From positions 12,577,501 to 12,641,500 of the forward strand of contig JAYKKT010000079.1 in the NCBI GenBank assembly GCA_036023115.1: a stretch of DNA of 64,000 nt, given 5' to 3'. Position numbers and translations under genes: made by a program. The stretch is from Brasenia schreberi. Taxonomy: Eukaryota; Streptophyta; Magnoliopsida; Nymphaeales; Cabombaceae. Of the stretch, positions 34,301 to 47,689 are shown piece after piece. The notes under the pieces are model-generated. The model searched no databases. It saw only the letters and a program-made list of their open reading frames with translations, and had not been told where the DNA came from. Position 1 is the stretch's first letter, and each line of letters begins with the position of its first letter.

Positions 34301-36579
34301 CCCGATCAAGTCATGTGAGCTTGGCCAATGTGGGCTTGGTCGTGATGTGTGCTTTGGGTCTTCCCTTGGTCCATGTCCAGCTTGATGCTTGTTGTAGCCG
34401 TGATCCATGCGGATTCTTCGGAGAGACGATTCGACTTTATCCCTGTTTGACTTTACCTCATCTTTGATTTGAAAACATTTAATTTTGAAATCTCCGTTCT
34501 AAGGATTTTGTGAAAATTCAAAACATGGTTTCAAAACAAGTTATTTTTCGAGATTGAGAGTATGCTGCATCAGGTTTTTACAAAATTTATTTAGGGTGTT
34601 TACAATAATCAAGGAAAATTATCATATAGCTTAAGCATAGAAGAGATGAGAGAGTATAAGTTTACAATGTATATTGAGGTAGAAGCAACCACAAATCAAA
34701 CAAATGTAGATGATTTTACCTTTTCTCTTAGATAAAATTATGCAACACCTCCCCTCAAATATTACAATACTTTTGGAGATATTTTCTCCTTAATTACGAC
34801 ATGAATTGAATAGAATTGAAGAAGTAAAGAAGCAAAAGAGAAGATGACCTTGATCGGATGCTTGAAGGCTTGGAAACTAGCAGCTTGGTGTAGCACCTCC
34901 ACTCTTGGGGGGATGATCTCCTCCTTCTCCTCCTCTCTCTATCTTTTTTTCTCTCTCACTTTGCTGGGATTTTCTTCCTTAATTTTCCTCACTTTGCCTC
35001 TTCTTGATTAGCCTCTCATGGGAGCCTATTTATAGATTTCAAGGAGGGTCTCTAGGCTCTTCCATGGGTTGGGCATGGAGTTTTATATTTGACTCAATTT
35101 TGATCCAATCTACTTTGGAAAGTGCTGGTCACATGGATCACATGGGAGCACGTGGATGGTCCTCATTTTGGTCAAGGATGAGCCTTGGTGCAACCCTAAG
35201 CTAGGTTCAATGCAGCCCACCCCCTTTCTTGGCTCGATTTTGTGTAGTCTTGCTTGTGACTCGTGGCTAGGTGCAATCCACTACTTTGGTGCATGAGTAG
35301 GTCCTTGACTTAGCCACTCAACCCTTTGTTTTTTCCTTGACTTTAACTTGTTTGTCTTAGCTCAGCCCATTACTTTACTCATTTTGATCGAGCCCACAAT
35401 TTGATGTAGCCTTGGTCCTTGACATGTCTTTGTCGGATTGGATGCACCTTTAACTCCTTTGGTGTGGTCTTTATTTGATTTTTGTGCGGGTTTGATCCTT
35501 AACTCATTTTTTACTTGGTATGGTTTGAATCATGAGCCCATCTTGAATTAAGTTGAATTGGGTTTGAGCCCATCTTGTTTGATTTGGTACGGGCTTGATC
35601 GATCTTGATTTGAATTGATTTGGGCTTTATCTTGTACCCATTTTGCTTGATTTGATTTTTGGGCTTGATTTGAATTGGGCTAGCTTCATGTGTCGCCCAA
35701 TTTGACTTGATTTGAGCTTGCCTCAGTTGCAACCTAGTTTATTTGATTTCCTTTGATCCCTTGGCTGAGTACCTCCTCTCCTTTCATCCTAGCTTTCTAG
35801 GAGTCTGCTCTACTTGATTCGGGGCTATTTTTTGGTAGGATTTATGGTTTCAAATATTTTTTTAAGATATATTTGAAAACATCAAGTTGAAATCCTCAAA
35901 TACTTTTGGAGAACAATTGAGTATCATCCCCAATTTTTGTTTGCATGTGTGACTTGCTTTCGCTACGTGATTTAGTATTTATTGTTTCAACCACTTTAAT
36001 CTTTCATTGGGTGTAAAGTGTCACACCACTTTAACCCTTTTGATAGGTGTAGCATCTCGAACCTCTTTAACCCTTGGGTATAGGGTTTCGGACTACTTTA
36101 ACCCTTTGATGGGTGTAGTGTCCCGGAGTAAGACTATCCTCGATTGGGCAAGTTTTTGAGGTCTTTATTTTAGACTTAATTTGGTTTTGAATTTTAAAGG
36201 TTTCAAATTTTGTAAATTTGACATTTCGTAAATATTTTGTGGGTTTGGTTCCCAATGTCTCATTTTCATTTTTGTTTTTTGAAAAATTTGTTTGAAACCA
36301 TCATTTCTTTAAAGAAAATCATTTGAATTCGCAGAATTTCACCAATTTGGCTTTGAGTGTAGAGTAATCATTTTTTTAGTTTTTGTCAAAATTGGATTTT
36401 TTTTAGAGGAGTTTAAAATACCCTTATTTTGAGGTTCTTACAAAATTTTGGATCAAAAATAAGTTCATTTAAGGTGTCTTTATTTGAAAACCTTTAAAAG
36501 ACCTAGAACCACAATTTTTCTTGAAAAGACAAAATTTCTAAAAGATAAAATCTTTTGAGAAAATTTTTAGGTGTTTACA
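31363..36579 (-). mobile_element. non-coding LTR-retrotransposon derivative nested in the copia element
   Basis: On the minus strand it begins TGTAAACACC at 36579, and the same start recurs at 34604 (TGTAAACACCC), which suggests two LTR-like units. The segments 33.3-34.6 and 34.6-36.6 kb share AGCTTAAGCATAGA, a minus-strand TATA box (CTATAAATAG near 33790 and 35030) and TCCATGGG..GGGCATG blocks, offset by about 1.24 kb. A further diverged duplication of about 0.97 kb lies at 31.37-33.3 kb. The flanks carry taata (31358-31362) and taatg (36580-36584), close to a 5-bp target duplication. No gag or pol was recognised, so it looks like a LARD-type derivative of a gypsy element. The classification is inference. 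Confidence 0.55.
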
Positions 36580-36589
36580 TAATGATATA

Positions 36590-38640
36590 CCTCAAAGATC
36601 TTCTTTCTATTTTATCTTTAGATTAATATAAGAATCTTAACATGTGCGATGGAGCTCCACCTCTATAGGTGACTAAAATATGATTTTCTAGCAGTCTATA
36701 ACTACGGTATAGTGAATACAACTTTATAGGAAACTCTGTTTAAAATATACATTATTTTAGACATTGTTTCTTTCCAAAATACTTTTGGTAGAGAAACATT
36801 TGCTAACATAAACATTGTCATACTTAGAAGAATCATGTTATATCATTGAGTTACACTATTTTGTTGAAGTATCCTAGGTATTGTATTTTGCCTAAATATT
36901 ACATATTCTTTACAATATTAAAAAAACTCAAATGAGGTGTATTTTTCACCTCAATCAGACTTTTACACTTTAATTATGCAACCTAGTTGATTTTCAATTT
37001 CTTACTTATATTTTTTGAATGTGACTAATATTCATATTTATGTGACAAGAGATATATATTAATACCTTGAATAGTCATCAATGAAGGTTATAAATAGATC
37101 TTTCTATGTTAAACCTTATTCTAAAAGGTCTAATAAATGCAAGCCTCACATTTATTAAATATGGTTTCATCAAATCTAGATAACAAGTAAAAGATTGTCA
37201 ATTTCTTTAACTTATTTAGGATAATATAGCCTATCCTCCTATATTATACATGACATCAATAAGCATTCCACAATCAATATAGACAAAAGAAGTGGATGGT
37301 CCTCCATTATTCATTGTATTGAGTTTGAACCAACCATGATTGAAATCAAAAGTATCGATAAAGAGTACACTACCATGTTTTCTTGTTGTCACATTAAAAG
37401 AAAAACCTAACCTCAAAGCCCTTTTTGACCTTAGAAGCATAAACACTAAATTGAGCCTTATAGATGGCATAATTAGTACATCAAAAAGTAATACAAGGTG
37501 CCTAATATATCGATGGTAAAGGACTTGACTCCTAAAATGTTTTAATATATGTTGTTTTCCATTTATACATGATGTTCTCAAGGTCAGTACTCTTTGAGAT
37601 TGATTGCTCCATCCTCAATTTTTCCAATATAACATGTTGCTCCAAAATCAGCCCACCAACCAAAAATAGCATAGTTCAACATTTAGAAAGTATGTAGCTA
37701 CTTCATGCTTCTCCTTCTAGGTGCCTTGTGGAGGTGTTGTCACCATCTTTCTTTTTGCTATAGCAGTCCGTAATCAATACCTCATTTTTTATAATTAGAA
37801 GCATTTTACTCAATAAGCAAATTCCTACAATTTCTTCAATGAATGACCTTTTCTTTTGTTAAAGTTTTCAAAAAATTGGTTTCTTTTTTTGGTGGTTTTG
37901 GTACTAGAGCATAGATCATCTTGTGCAAGGAATAGTTTTCCTTTTTGTCATTCTTAAGGTGCTCATGTTCAATTGCCAATTTAAGGAGAGATGTGCTACT
38001 CTAATTATAGAGTTTACCCTAGTGGTGACCATATTCTAAGATGAAGGAAGGTTGTTCAAGATTATAGGGATTTGCATTGGGTCTGCAATGATTATATTAG
38101 TTATATCTAAATCCTTGGTCATAATGAACATCTTGTTTACATACTCGACCATATTGTTCGCCTCTTTTATTTTGTAGGAGTTATATTGGTAGCAAAAGCA
38201 ACTAAACATGTAACTCGATTGTAGTGTCATACTTAACCTTGAATACATCAAACATTTGTTTTACAGTCTTACAGTCTTTGATGACCCCAATAAGGTCATC
38301 TTTCATATAGGTCAACATTATTATTTTGACTAGAATATCATTCCTAAAGAAAATTCTATAACTTTCTCTTTCCTCTGTTGATGATTCTATAACAGGTTTA
38401 TTCATTTATTCTTTTAAGACATAATCAACACCCTCAAGTGTTAAGGCCAATGGGATGCACCACTTGTAGGTTTGAGAGCTCAATCCATTCAACTTTTGAG
38501 TTTTGGCTAATTCAGAGACACAAACTCTAAAAGTTATTTTTAGTTTGACAAATTTCTCAAAACAAGAGGCTCTAGCAATCCAAGACAAACAACCAAGAAG
38601 CAAATGACTACTTTAATATATAACTATTTAAGCTAAAATA
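36590..38640 (-). pseudogene. copia gag, GAG-pre-integrase and integrase start remnant
   Basis: On the minus strand, gag-like blocks run from about 38603 (LNGLSSQTYKWCIPLALTLE, VIKDCKTVKQMFDVFKVKYD, TIELHV, NMVEYVNKMFIMTKDLDIT). Then comes a pre-integrase region (about 37,580-37,230) and an integrase region (about 37,090) that reads FITFIDDYS-like. Several stops and frameshifts are present. With the RT half at 29.6-31.4 kb this makes one copia element in the usual order gag-PR-INT-RT-RNaseH. Confidence 0.75.
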
Positions 38641-40035
38641 TATAACATCAATGGAGAGTTATAATAACTTAATGTTAATCATACACTGAAAAGCAATTTA
38701 TATAAGTTACTAATAGTTGTTTGTAAATACTAGCCAACACTTGTCTGCAAATAAAAAATTTTCTCAGGTTCCAATCTAGAAATAGCTTAGATTTTAGTAT
38801 ATAAGAGAAAATATTAAGGTAATATAGAAAAATTGAGATAGGTCTATGAAGAGATTAGTAAATTCAAGGGTAAGCACCGCTCTAAAATTTTAGAAATCAA
38901 AACAAGCTAAATGTAAAGCTATATATAGTTGTTTCATAAATGTCATGAGTTTGAACCACCTTTTTGAAAAATTATCACTAACATTGAGTTATTCTGCAAA
39001 TGTTTGAAGATAGGGGTCGTAATTCCCAAAAGGTAGCAAGGGTAAAAAGTTAATTTCATTGTCTAAAAAAACCATGGGTGAAACCAGTTTTTTGCAAACC
39101 ATTATACTTTCTAAAGGGGTTTCCTCTTTTGGATTCTCACAAACCAATATAGTTTGTGAGAGTTTGCGGAGAGAGAGGGAGGGAGGGAGACAAAAGGGGA
39201 AGGAGGGAGATTGTCTACTCGAGGCCAATTTCATTTGTCGATGAGCCGCCTAGGCCACCTCCTCTTTGAGATGCCTTTGTTTTATAAAAATTAGAGGGTT
39301 TCCCTTGTTTGGTCTCTTATAGACTAGATCTACGAACCAAGATGATGAGAGAGAGAGAAAAGGGAAGGAGAGAAGCCATCATTTTGAGGCATATTTCAAC
39401 TATTAGTGAGTTGCCTAGGTGACCTCCTCTTTGAGATACCTTTGGTTTTATGAGAATCATACAATTTCTCCTTTTTGTTTTTTTGTTCTTCTTCTTTCTT
39501 ATATATTTCTATTTTAAAAGTTGAGGGAAGGATTGGTCATCTCGTGATGGTGGATGATTGATGGAAAACCAATGAATAACCCGTATTAGAGAAGTCTTGT
39601 ACTCCATTTGTCTCAACCCTTTCCTTTTGTTAATTGTTTCTATGTTTGATTTTAGATAGTAATTCTCCTAGATTACAAAATGATCATTTTTAATATGTAA
39701 AGAGAGAAAAAGAAGAAAGGGAAAACTTTTGTAATAGTTTGTTGATATCTTTTTCAGAAGGAAAGAGGAGAAAATACTTCGATAGGATTTTTGTTTGGTC
39801 TCATTTGGGAGATTTTTATCTTCCTTCTATTAAAGATGTTTTATTTCTTGATTGTAAGAAGATATAACGATCAAAAGACTTTGATTTGTGCTTTTTGTTT
39901 AAATTTATACATAAAATATTTTTGATCATTTATCTTTGTATAAAAAATATAAAAGTAGGTGTACCTTTGAACTAGCTTTAAATAGTTGATCAGTAGTAGA
40001 GTCAGGCACTTAGAGGAGCTTGAAGGGATTGACTT
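38641..40035. other. copia leader region with inserted repeat; no gene
   Basis: This 1.4-kb stretch lies between the primer-binding site and gag and is far longer than a normal copia leader. It includes a diverged direct duplication of about 165 bp (ACCTCCTCTTTGAGAT at 39257 and again at 39422, each with a GAGAGAG tract before it). An insertion in the leader is likely. Confidence 0.5.
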
Positions 40036-40047
40036 GCTCTGATACTA
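40036..40047 (-). promoter_or_regulatory. copia primer-binding site
   Basis: The minus strand reads TAGTATCAGAGC, one base off the standard TGGTATCAGAGC. It sits next to the 5' LTR end and defines the orientation of this element. Confidence 0.8.
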
Positions 40048-40439
40048 TTGATATATTTTTTATAATAGAATAATGTTATTCAACTTGAATCACTTGGCAT
40101 GACATCATCAAGGGGGTTCACCAAAGTCCAACCAAAAAAGAAAAGGAGGAAAAATATAGTCTATAATTTTTTGCTTGTACTTTCTATATTCTATTCTTTT
40201 GATTTTTGTCCTTGTTTTATTATCTTCCTTGGATGTTCTTTTGAGCTAAGAGAAATGGCTTTGTGCTTCTTTAATTTAGTTTTATAAATAAAAACTGTTA
40301 TGATTAATAGAAACTCTTGTATTTGATTAAAGGGGGATGGTGCATGCAATAAGGAACGATAAGGAGAGAGTCCCTCCTTTCTTATTGCCCCTTATAATAG
40401 AGATTGTATGGCTATTACCATAACCAGAGATTTTCAACA
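40048..40439 (-). mobile_element. copia 5' LTR (element on the minus strand)
   Basis: On the minus strand it starts TGTTGAAAATCTCTGGTTAT at 40439 and ends next to the primer-binding site. It pairs with the LTR at 28930-29325. The whole element therefore spans about 28.93-40.44 kb, or about 6.3 kb once the nested insertion is set aside. Confidence 0.8.
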
Positions 40440-42400
40440 TATGCTTCACTTAAGCCTCAATTTCATGCTAATGATTTGCTTTTATGCATTTGTTTCACTT
40501 AAGCCTTAGTTTCATGGTAATGATTAGCTTTATGTTGTGCAGTTTAATATGGTTATTCTTAAGGTACTTTTGATGTTAATGTTCTTCAATATTCATCTAG
40601 AAATGATAGGATAGGAAGGCATGGAAAAGCTCAAGAGTCTCAAATCAATCTATACACTGGTTTAGTAGATGGTGGACTGTGTATTATATGACATAAACCC
40701 AAACATGAGCTATAGTTTTTTGTTAACCCCCACCTTAGCTTAATGTTGATCGGTCATCACATTTGTTGTAGTAGATGTTTTAACTACAATAATTGTTACA
40801 AGTCAGTGCTCTATTTTGTATGATAATTTAGAGAAATCTTGTTAATGGTAAGAGGAGAAATCACAAGTTACAAGCAAATGCAGTTCTTTTTTCTCCACAA
40901 ATTTTCTCTATGTGAGTTACTAATTAGAAGAGGTTAGAAAGCAGAAGGAACCATGGCTTCCTGGATAAGGGATGTAGTCAAAAGTTGAAGTCCATAATTT
41001 AATACCCAAGACATGCACATTTGGTAGGAGACTACCTAAACCCAACTTGCAAATAAAGGAAAAAGAAGTATTAGGTGTTGCTAGGACGTCTCGAGTGTTG
41101 TCCAATCTCAATGTTTTGACATCCTAGGTGTCAATTGCTGGAGAGATAGAGGTTGGATCAATTTAGAAGCTCACTCGAGAGATGGAAGAGTTGCAGGTGT
41201 GTTGAGGTTTCTTTATATCATGGGGCTAAAAAGACCTCCTCTTTTAGGTGCCTCGGGTGCTCAATTTTTGTACCAACAATATGCCAAGAGGCTTTGAATA
41301 ATGTTAAAATTTTGTGAATAAAGCATGCTTATCATTGTTGAAGATATTTACACACACACATGCACGCGCATGCATACATACACATATGCATGTATGGATG
41401 GATAGATTGATTGATAGATATGGATACACACAAATATATATAGATATATAGAGAGAGAGAGAATTTGAAAAGCAAAATGGCCACCTCATTACTCATAAAG
41501 GAGAAACATTCTTAAGGATGATTTTCATGGAAACCATTTTTAGAACACACAATCTTTGTTCAATGTCGTTGAAATGGATGAGTAAGGTTGTTGGAATCCA
41601 TTTGATTCCACATCCTCTCTCATCTCAATGGAGATATGTTCGCTTAAACAAGGAATGTACTACTTATAGTGTTTAGAAGAACCCAATATCAAATCTAGTT
41701 ATCCATACTCATGAACTAAAAGGTTCCTTTGGAGGTGTTTGATTCATGGTATCGGGCCTTTGATATTGGAACTACAATTCCATGTCCACATAGGACTAGA
41801 AATGATGATAAAGACCATTAATGATTTTCTTTTTTATTTGCACTTGGAACTGGCACTCGAAATCATAGTTCCATGTTTGATTTGTTCTTCGACCTGGTAC
41901 TCAAGTTTCAATTTCCTACAACTAGTTTCACATTTGATAAATATCATTCATATACATTTCGACCGATCAACTAGTTCAATCAAAACAACATACAACAATC
42001 ATAATTACAAACATCACATCCATATGTTCAACCAACCAATTATTTGTACTTTTGTATTCCTCTAAAATTTTAGCAGTCTCTCCTTACCCGAAGGCAATTA
42101 TGGATGTTGGGCACTTACAATGATAAGCATATCAACAAATACAATTTTGTTAGCCATTCAAAAATAGAATCAAACCTATGAAAGATAAACCAATCTTAAA
42201 AAGGAATAAATGGTAATACACTCCAAAATTACATTCATAATTGTCTAAAATACAATCGGTTTGTGCTTCTATTTTTTAGAAAAATTTTGGCATATTCTCT
42301 CCTTGTTTAAAGTCAATTCTTACTCAAAAGAGAGGTAAAATACATAGCTATCATCTAAAGAAGATGAATAAAAAAGTCTTTAAAACATCTTTTAATTCCA
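40440..42400. other. no gene recognised; microsatellite at 41350-41465
   Basis: AT-rich spacer. A compound array of CACACA, CATACA, ATAGAT and GAGAGA units lies at about 41350-41465. No coding similarity was recognised. Confidence 0.5.
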
Positions 42401-42406
42401 TAACAA

Positions 42407-42648
42407 CTTCAATAATAAAGCCAATTACAACTTCATGTACATAACAAAATCAATCATAACTACAAGAAGTCTAAATAAAGTGCTTCTAAAAGGTATCAAC
42501 CATTATAGGAAAATATCAAGCCTTTATCTTCAATAATAAAGCCAATTACAACTTCATGTACATAACAAAATCAATCATAACTACAAGAAGTCTAAATAAA
42601 GTGCTTCTAAAAGGTATCAACCATTATAGGAAAATATCAAGCCTTTAT
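42407..42648. repeat. 121-bp tandem duplication, two identical copies
   Basis: The unit beginning CTTCAATAATAAAGCCAATT at 42407 is repeated from 42528 with no mismatch that I could find over 121 bases. Identity in such AT-rich non-coding DNA points to a recent event or an assembly artefact. Confidence 0.95.
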
Positions 42649-42649
42649 C

Positions 42650-43290
42650 TTTGATCCTTTCTACATCAAACCACTCAACAGGAAAATTAGTAATAAAGAA
42701 GAAAAGTCACAATAATATTGAAAATTATAAAAGTGACACATCAGTTACTACTTGCTAGAATTGAGAAAATGAAGAGATGCCTAGAGTGAATTTATAGTTT
42801 TTTAAATAAAAAATCCACAAAGATGATAATAAGTGATAATAGTGCATACGACACAAAAGGGAGATGAGAAAAAAAACTAGTTAAAAGGTGAATTGCAACT
42901 TGCTAGAAGTAATTGTTGTTGGATAGGCAAAGGTGGTGTGTTAAGATGGGTTCTTGGAGAGGAAGGAACTTACAATTGAAATTCGGGAAGAAGGAAAAGA
43001 AAAAGGAGGAATGAATAGAGTATGACATTGACTTGATTTTGACGAGGAAACCACCTAGGGATGTCCAAAGCATTTCATCAAACAATTAAATTGCATTCCA
43101 AACCACATAGAGACAAAGCATCACAAGATGAAAGAGAACAAATCTATGTTGTGATGAAATCCATGAAAAGGAACCTTCAAAGCATTTCATCGAACAAGTA
43201 AATTACATAAAATAAAATTCACATTTGACCCCTTTTAGATCTTGAAATGGTGATCTCAATCTTAATTCTAGCTCATGACTGAGCTGTAGA
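42650..43290. other. no gene recognised
   Basis: AT-rich. It may hold the 3' LTR or the C-terminal part of the gypsy element to its right, but no LTR terminus was identified. Confidence 0.4.
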
Positions 43291-46200
43291 CCATCCCAAT
43301 GCACATCAAAATATCCAAGGATGCTAACTACCCATTAATTGATGTTGGATAGGTTCAATAAGCAAAGCAACCATACATCAATCATTTGAGCGACATGCTT
43401 TTAGGAGAATAGCTAGTGTGGGCAAAATTCACATATAATAGAGCTTCCCATCACACTACGGGATAAAGTCCCTTTGAAGTTGCATATGAGTACAACCCTT
43501 TCACTCTTTTAGATTTGTTCAGTCTCAATACAGGTCATTAAGAAGACTCGAAAGGAAAGGTTGAGAGTGTGCGGTTGACAATCTTTGTTTACCTATCCAT
43601 TTGAGGGTAGAAAGTAGTGTTGAACATGAGATTTATTCCCAATCTATCCTCCAAAAGTGACTCAGAAACTTGGAATCTCGATCGGAGATGATGGAGCATG
43701 GGATTCCATGCAACCTCACAATTCCCTAAATGAATAACTCAACAATGTTGAAGCATCATCTGTTTTATGATAGAAAATAAAATTAGTCATGTGTGAGAAA
43801 TGATCGACAATAACAAAAATGGAATCCTTCTCCTGCTTGGTGTGGGGTAAGCCAAGAATAAAATCTATGCTAAGTTCTTCCTAAGGATGATTTGAGATTG
43901 GTAGAGGTTGATATAACCCCTTGTTTGTGTGTACAATACCTTTGGCTTTCTGGTAAAGGATGCAGCATTCCAGGAGGTGATGAATATGTCTCTTCATTTC
44001 TGGCCAATAGAAATGTTCTTTGAGGATCTCTAATATTTTTTGCTCTCTGAAGTGGCCAACAAGTCCTCCATCATAAGCTTCTTTAATCAACAATTCTTGT
44101 ATGGATCCTTTGGGAATATAGAGCATTTCAAAACAAAAAAGTTATCCATCTTGCATATAGAAATCTTGTTTGGACTTGTGGGGGTGCATTGTAAATTTGG
44201 CCAACTGTGGGTCTTAGTGTACATCTCCTTGATAAACCAAAGGCCCAAAAGTTTGGTGTTAGCCAATGAAATCATAGTATACCTCCTAAAAAGAGCATCA
44301 ACTATAATGTTGGTGAAGCCCTTCTTGTATTTAATAGCATAATGAAACATCTCTAAGAATTCTAACCATTTTGCATGTCTACGACTCAATTTTCCTTAGG
44401 CTTGCAAATGTCTAAGAGGTGCGTGATTAGTATGTATTACAAATTCCTTTGGAAGAAGATAATGTTGCCAATGCTAGAGAGTACGAATCAAGACATAAAC
44501 TCCTTGTCATATGTTGAATAGTTGAAAGTGGATCCTTTCAACTTTTCAATAAAGAACACAATAGGTTTCCCTTCTTGAGTTAGAACAACACCAATACCCA
44601 CACTAGATACATCACACTCAACCTCAAAGGCTTTGTTAAAATTTGAGTGTGTTAGAACTGGTGAGTTTCTTCTTAATATCTTCAAATCATATTTGGGCTA
44701 CAAGCTCTAGCAAAAATGTTTGTTTTTCATGCAATCCATGGTGGGAGTTATGATAGTACTAAAATCTTTGATAAAACGCCGATAAAAGAGTGTAAGCCCA
44801 TGAAAACTTCTGATCTTGTTGAGCTTTGTGGGAACCGACCAATCCATAATAACCTTTACCTTACCTTTGTCCATTTTGATGTCGTGCTGGGACACTACAT
44901 ACCCCAGAAAGCTTACTTATTCTTGGCAAAAATGACATTTCTTAAGATTGTCAAAAAGTTGTTCTCTTAATTTGGAGAAGACTGGATGCAAGTGTTGTTC
45001 AAAGTCTTGTGTAGTCATGCTATAGACTAAAATATCATCAAAATAGACAACAACAAATTTCCTAATGTAATGATACAAAACCTGATTCATAAGTCTCATA
45101 AAGGTGTTTGGGACATTTGTTAATCCAAATTGTATAACTAGACATTCATATAGTGCAACCTTGGTTTTGAAAGTTGTCTTTCATTTGTCTCCCTCCTTCA
45201 TTCATATCTGGTAGTATCCGCTTCTCCAATCGATTTTGAAGAACAATCGAGTTCCATACAACTCATCCAACATATCATCCAATCATGGTGTGGGTAGTTG
45301 TATTTAATAATAATTTTGCTAATAGCTCTACTATTAATAGACATTTTGAGAGTTTCATCTTTTTTTGGTACCAATAATGCAAGGATGACACAAGGACTTA
45401 AGGACTCTTCGATGTATCCCTTGTTCATCAATTCATCAATATGTTTTGAAACTCCGTAGTTTCTCTGGATTGCTCCTAGAGGTTGGCCGATTGGGAAGTG
45501 GTGCTTCAAGTATGAAATCAATTTGATGTTCAATGCCTCGAATGGGTAGTAGGCAAGAAGGTAGTTCTTCAGGAAAGATATCTTGGAATTCTTTGAGTAG
45601 CTTGTGTACGAATTATGAAAAGTTTGAGAGCGATGGAGTTGAGATTTCCTTTAGGTAGAGAACAAAGAAAAGATGATGCTTGGTTCAAGGCTGAATGCTT
45701 TGAGATTAAGAGGTTTTCTTTTGAATTTGTAGGTTTTTAGGAAGGGGGCTTTGAAGAAGTTGTTTTGGGCTAAGTGGTACAAGGGTAATTTTCCTCATGT
45801 TCTTAGTGAAACTATAGGTGTTCAAGTAACCATCATGAAAGACTCGTCTATTGAATTGTCAAGGACATCCTAGTAAAAGGTAATTGGCTTCCATAGAATG
45901 ATGTCACATAGAACAATATCATGATAATTTGACCTATAGAGAATGGGATTTCTACTTGTTAGGTCACTCGGAACTCTCTGGTGTTGTTCAACCACTGAAG
46001 TTGGTATGGCTTAGGATGTGTTATAGGGCTTAATTATAACTTATTTACCACCTCTGTAAAAGCAACATTAATATAACTTCTACCATCTATAATGAGAGAG
46101 CATACATTTCCTTTGATTGTAAATGGGATCAGTGATGGATTTGACGGTTGAGTGCTGAGCATTCTACAAATCACCAATAGTTTTCCTAAATCTGCATACT

Positions 46201-47216
46201 CAGTATAAGGTTCTTCCTCTTCTTCTTGCTCAGGTTCTGTCTCATCTTCATTCTCAATGTTGTCAAATGAACCCTTTAGGATAACGATCTTTTTGTTAGG
46301 GCATTGAGAGGCAATATGGTCCCTACCTAAATACTTAAAGCATTTAATATCTTTGGAGCGAGTAGTAGAAGAGTTGTTAACAATAGGCTTTTCCTTTTCA
46401 TTAGATCGAGCAATGCTTGGTGTGGTTTTGCTGGTTTCCTTATTGAATTGAATAGGGTTGGATTTCTTAGGCATAAAGTTGTTTTTTGAACTAGATGATT
46501 TCTATTGTCTTTCCACTTTAATTGATAATTTTATGACAACTTTTAAGAAAACTAATGGATGTAATTCAACAATATTTGCAATAGTCTTGTTAAGTCTTGC
46601 AAGAAAACAAGCTATAATATGTTTTTGTGGCTCCTACACATTACATCGAATCATTAACGTCTTAAATTCTTTTACATAATCTTCAACGTTCAATCCTCCC
46701 TATTGCAAATTTTGGAGTTTAAGATATAATTCTTTTTTATAATATTTTGGAACAAATCATTTAGCTATTAGGCGTTTCATCAATCTCCAACTTCGATTTT
46801 CTTCCTCCTCATCCCTCCTACGTTGGTCTTTGAGATTCTCCCACCAAATGTTAGCATAATCTGTAAATTCTAAGGCTACAAGATGATATTTATACTTTAC
46901 TTAGAGTAGTTAAAATATTCAAATATTTTATCCATCCGCTAAACCCATTCTAAGAATTCTTTGGAGAGCTCATCCCCTTAAATGGTAGAATTTGAATTTT
47001 GGGATAGTATTCATTTCGATCTATTCAGTTCATTGTGTGTATTCTTGGGGGAGGTACCATGTCTTCTTCCTCGGGTTCCTGGTCATTTGAACGTGAATGA
47101 GAGCCTCCTGAGTTGGGACGGAGTGGAGTAGCATGTGATTGACTCAATCGTTCTATGGCCCTAACTAGAAATTGAAGTGTACCATCATTTCTTCTTGTCA
47201 TCTTTTGATGGTGACG
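43290..47216 (-). pseudogene. Ty3/gypsy gag-pol polyprotein relic
   Basis: Minus-strand order: gag start near 47216 (MTRRNDGTLQFLVRAIERL); zinc knuckle near 46,310 (CFKYLGRDHIASQC, with Tyr for the second Cys); protease near 46,080 (IIDGRSYINVAF, where DSG(A/S) is expected); RT near 45,530-44,700 (YIEESLSPCVILALLVPKKD, FVVVYFDDILVYS); RNase H near 44,640 ([18 protein letters not shown]); H2C2 integrase finger near 44,060 (GGLVGHFREQKILEIL); integrase core to about 43,440 (SIDFILGLPHTKQEKDSIF, IVDHFSHM). The PR-RT-RH-INT order is that of gypsy. Many stops and frameshifts make it non-functional. The altered cysteine and protease site fit long decay. LTRs were not delimited. Confidence 0.88.
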
Positions 47217-47689
47217 ACTCTAGCTTGGTCAAAAGATGTCTCTCGAGATGTTGGAAGCTTGTTCATTGGAATTTTGGTTGGGGCTGTTTTAGTAGGTCTA
47301 TTTAAGCTTAGACAAAAGCTCCAAAGCTACTCACGTAGAAATAACTCAACACAAGTTCTCTTAAAAATATGAACTCATAATGCATGTTTCTAGGGTGGTG
47401 AATGATCATTCTATTTTACTAGGTATGGAGAACACAAAAGTTGATTTCCTAGACTATTTGCATGTTTTTCATGGTATTGGATGAATTCATGTTTTGATTA
47501 TCTTAAAAAACACCACTAAGAATTAATTCTCGAGTTGATAGGTTTTCAACATTTAAGGCTTGTGGTTCTTGAAGAGTGAAGATATTTTTGGGACTTTCTG
47601 AAATGGGATTCCAGTCACTTCTAGTGGAGAAATTCTCATTAACATATTTCTGAACCAGTTGAACGAATTGAGACAATTGTCTTATCATG

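Noticed and set aside
43881..45533. Separate small minus-strand genes
   Set aside because: They are consecutive fragments of one gypsy polyprotein in the order RT, RNase H, integrase.
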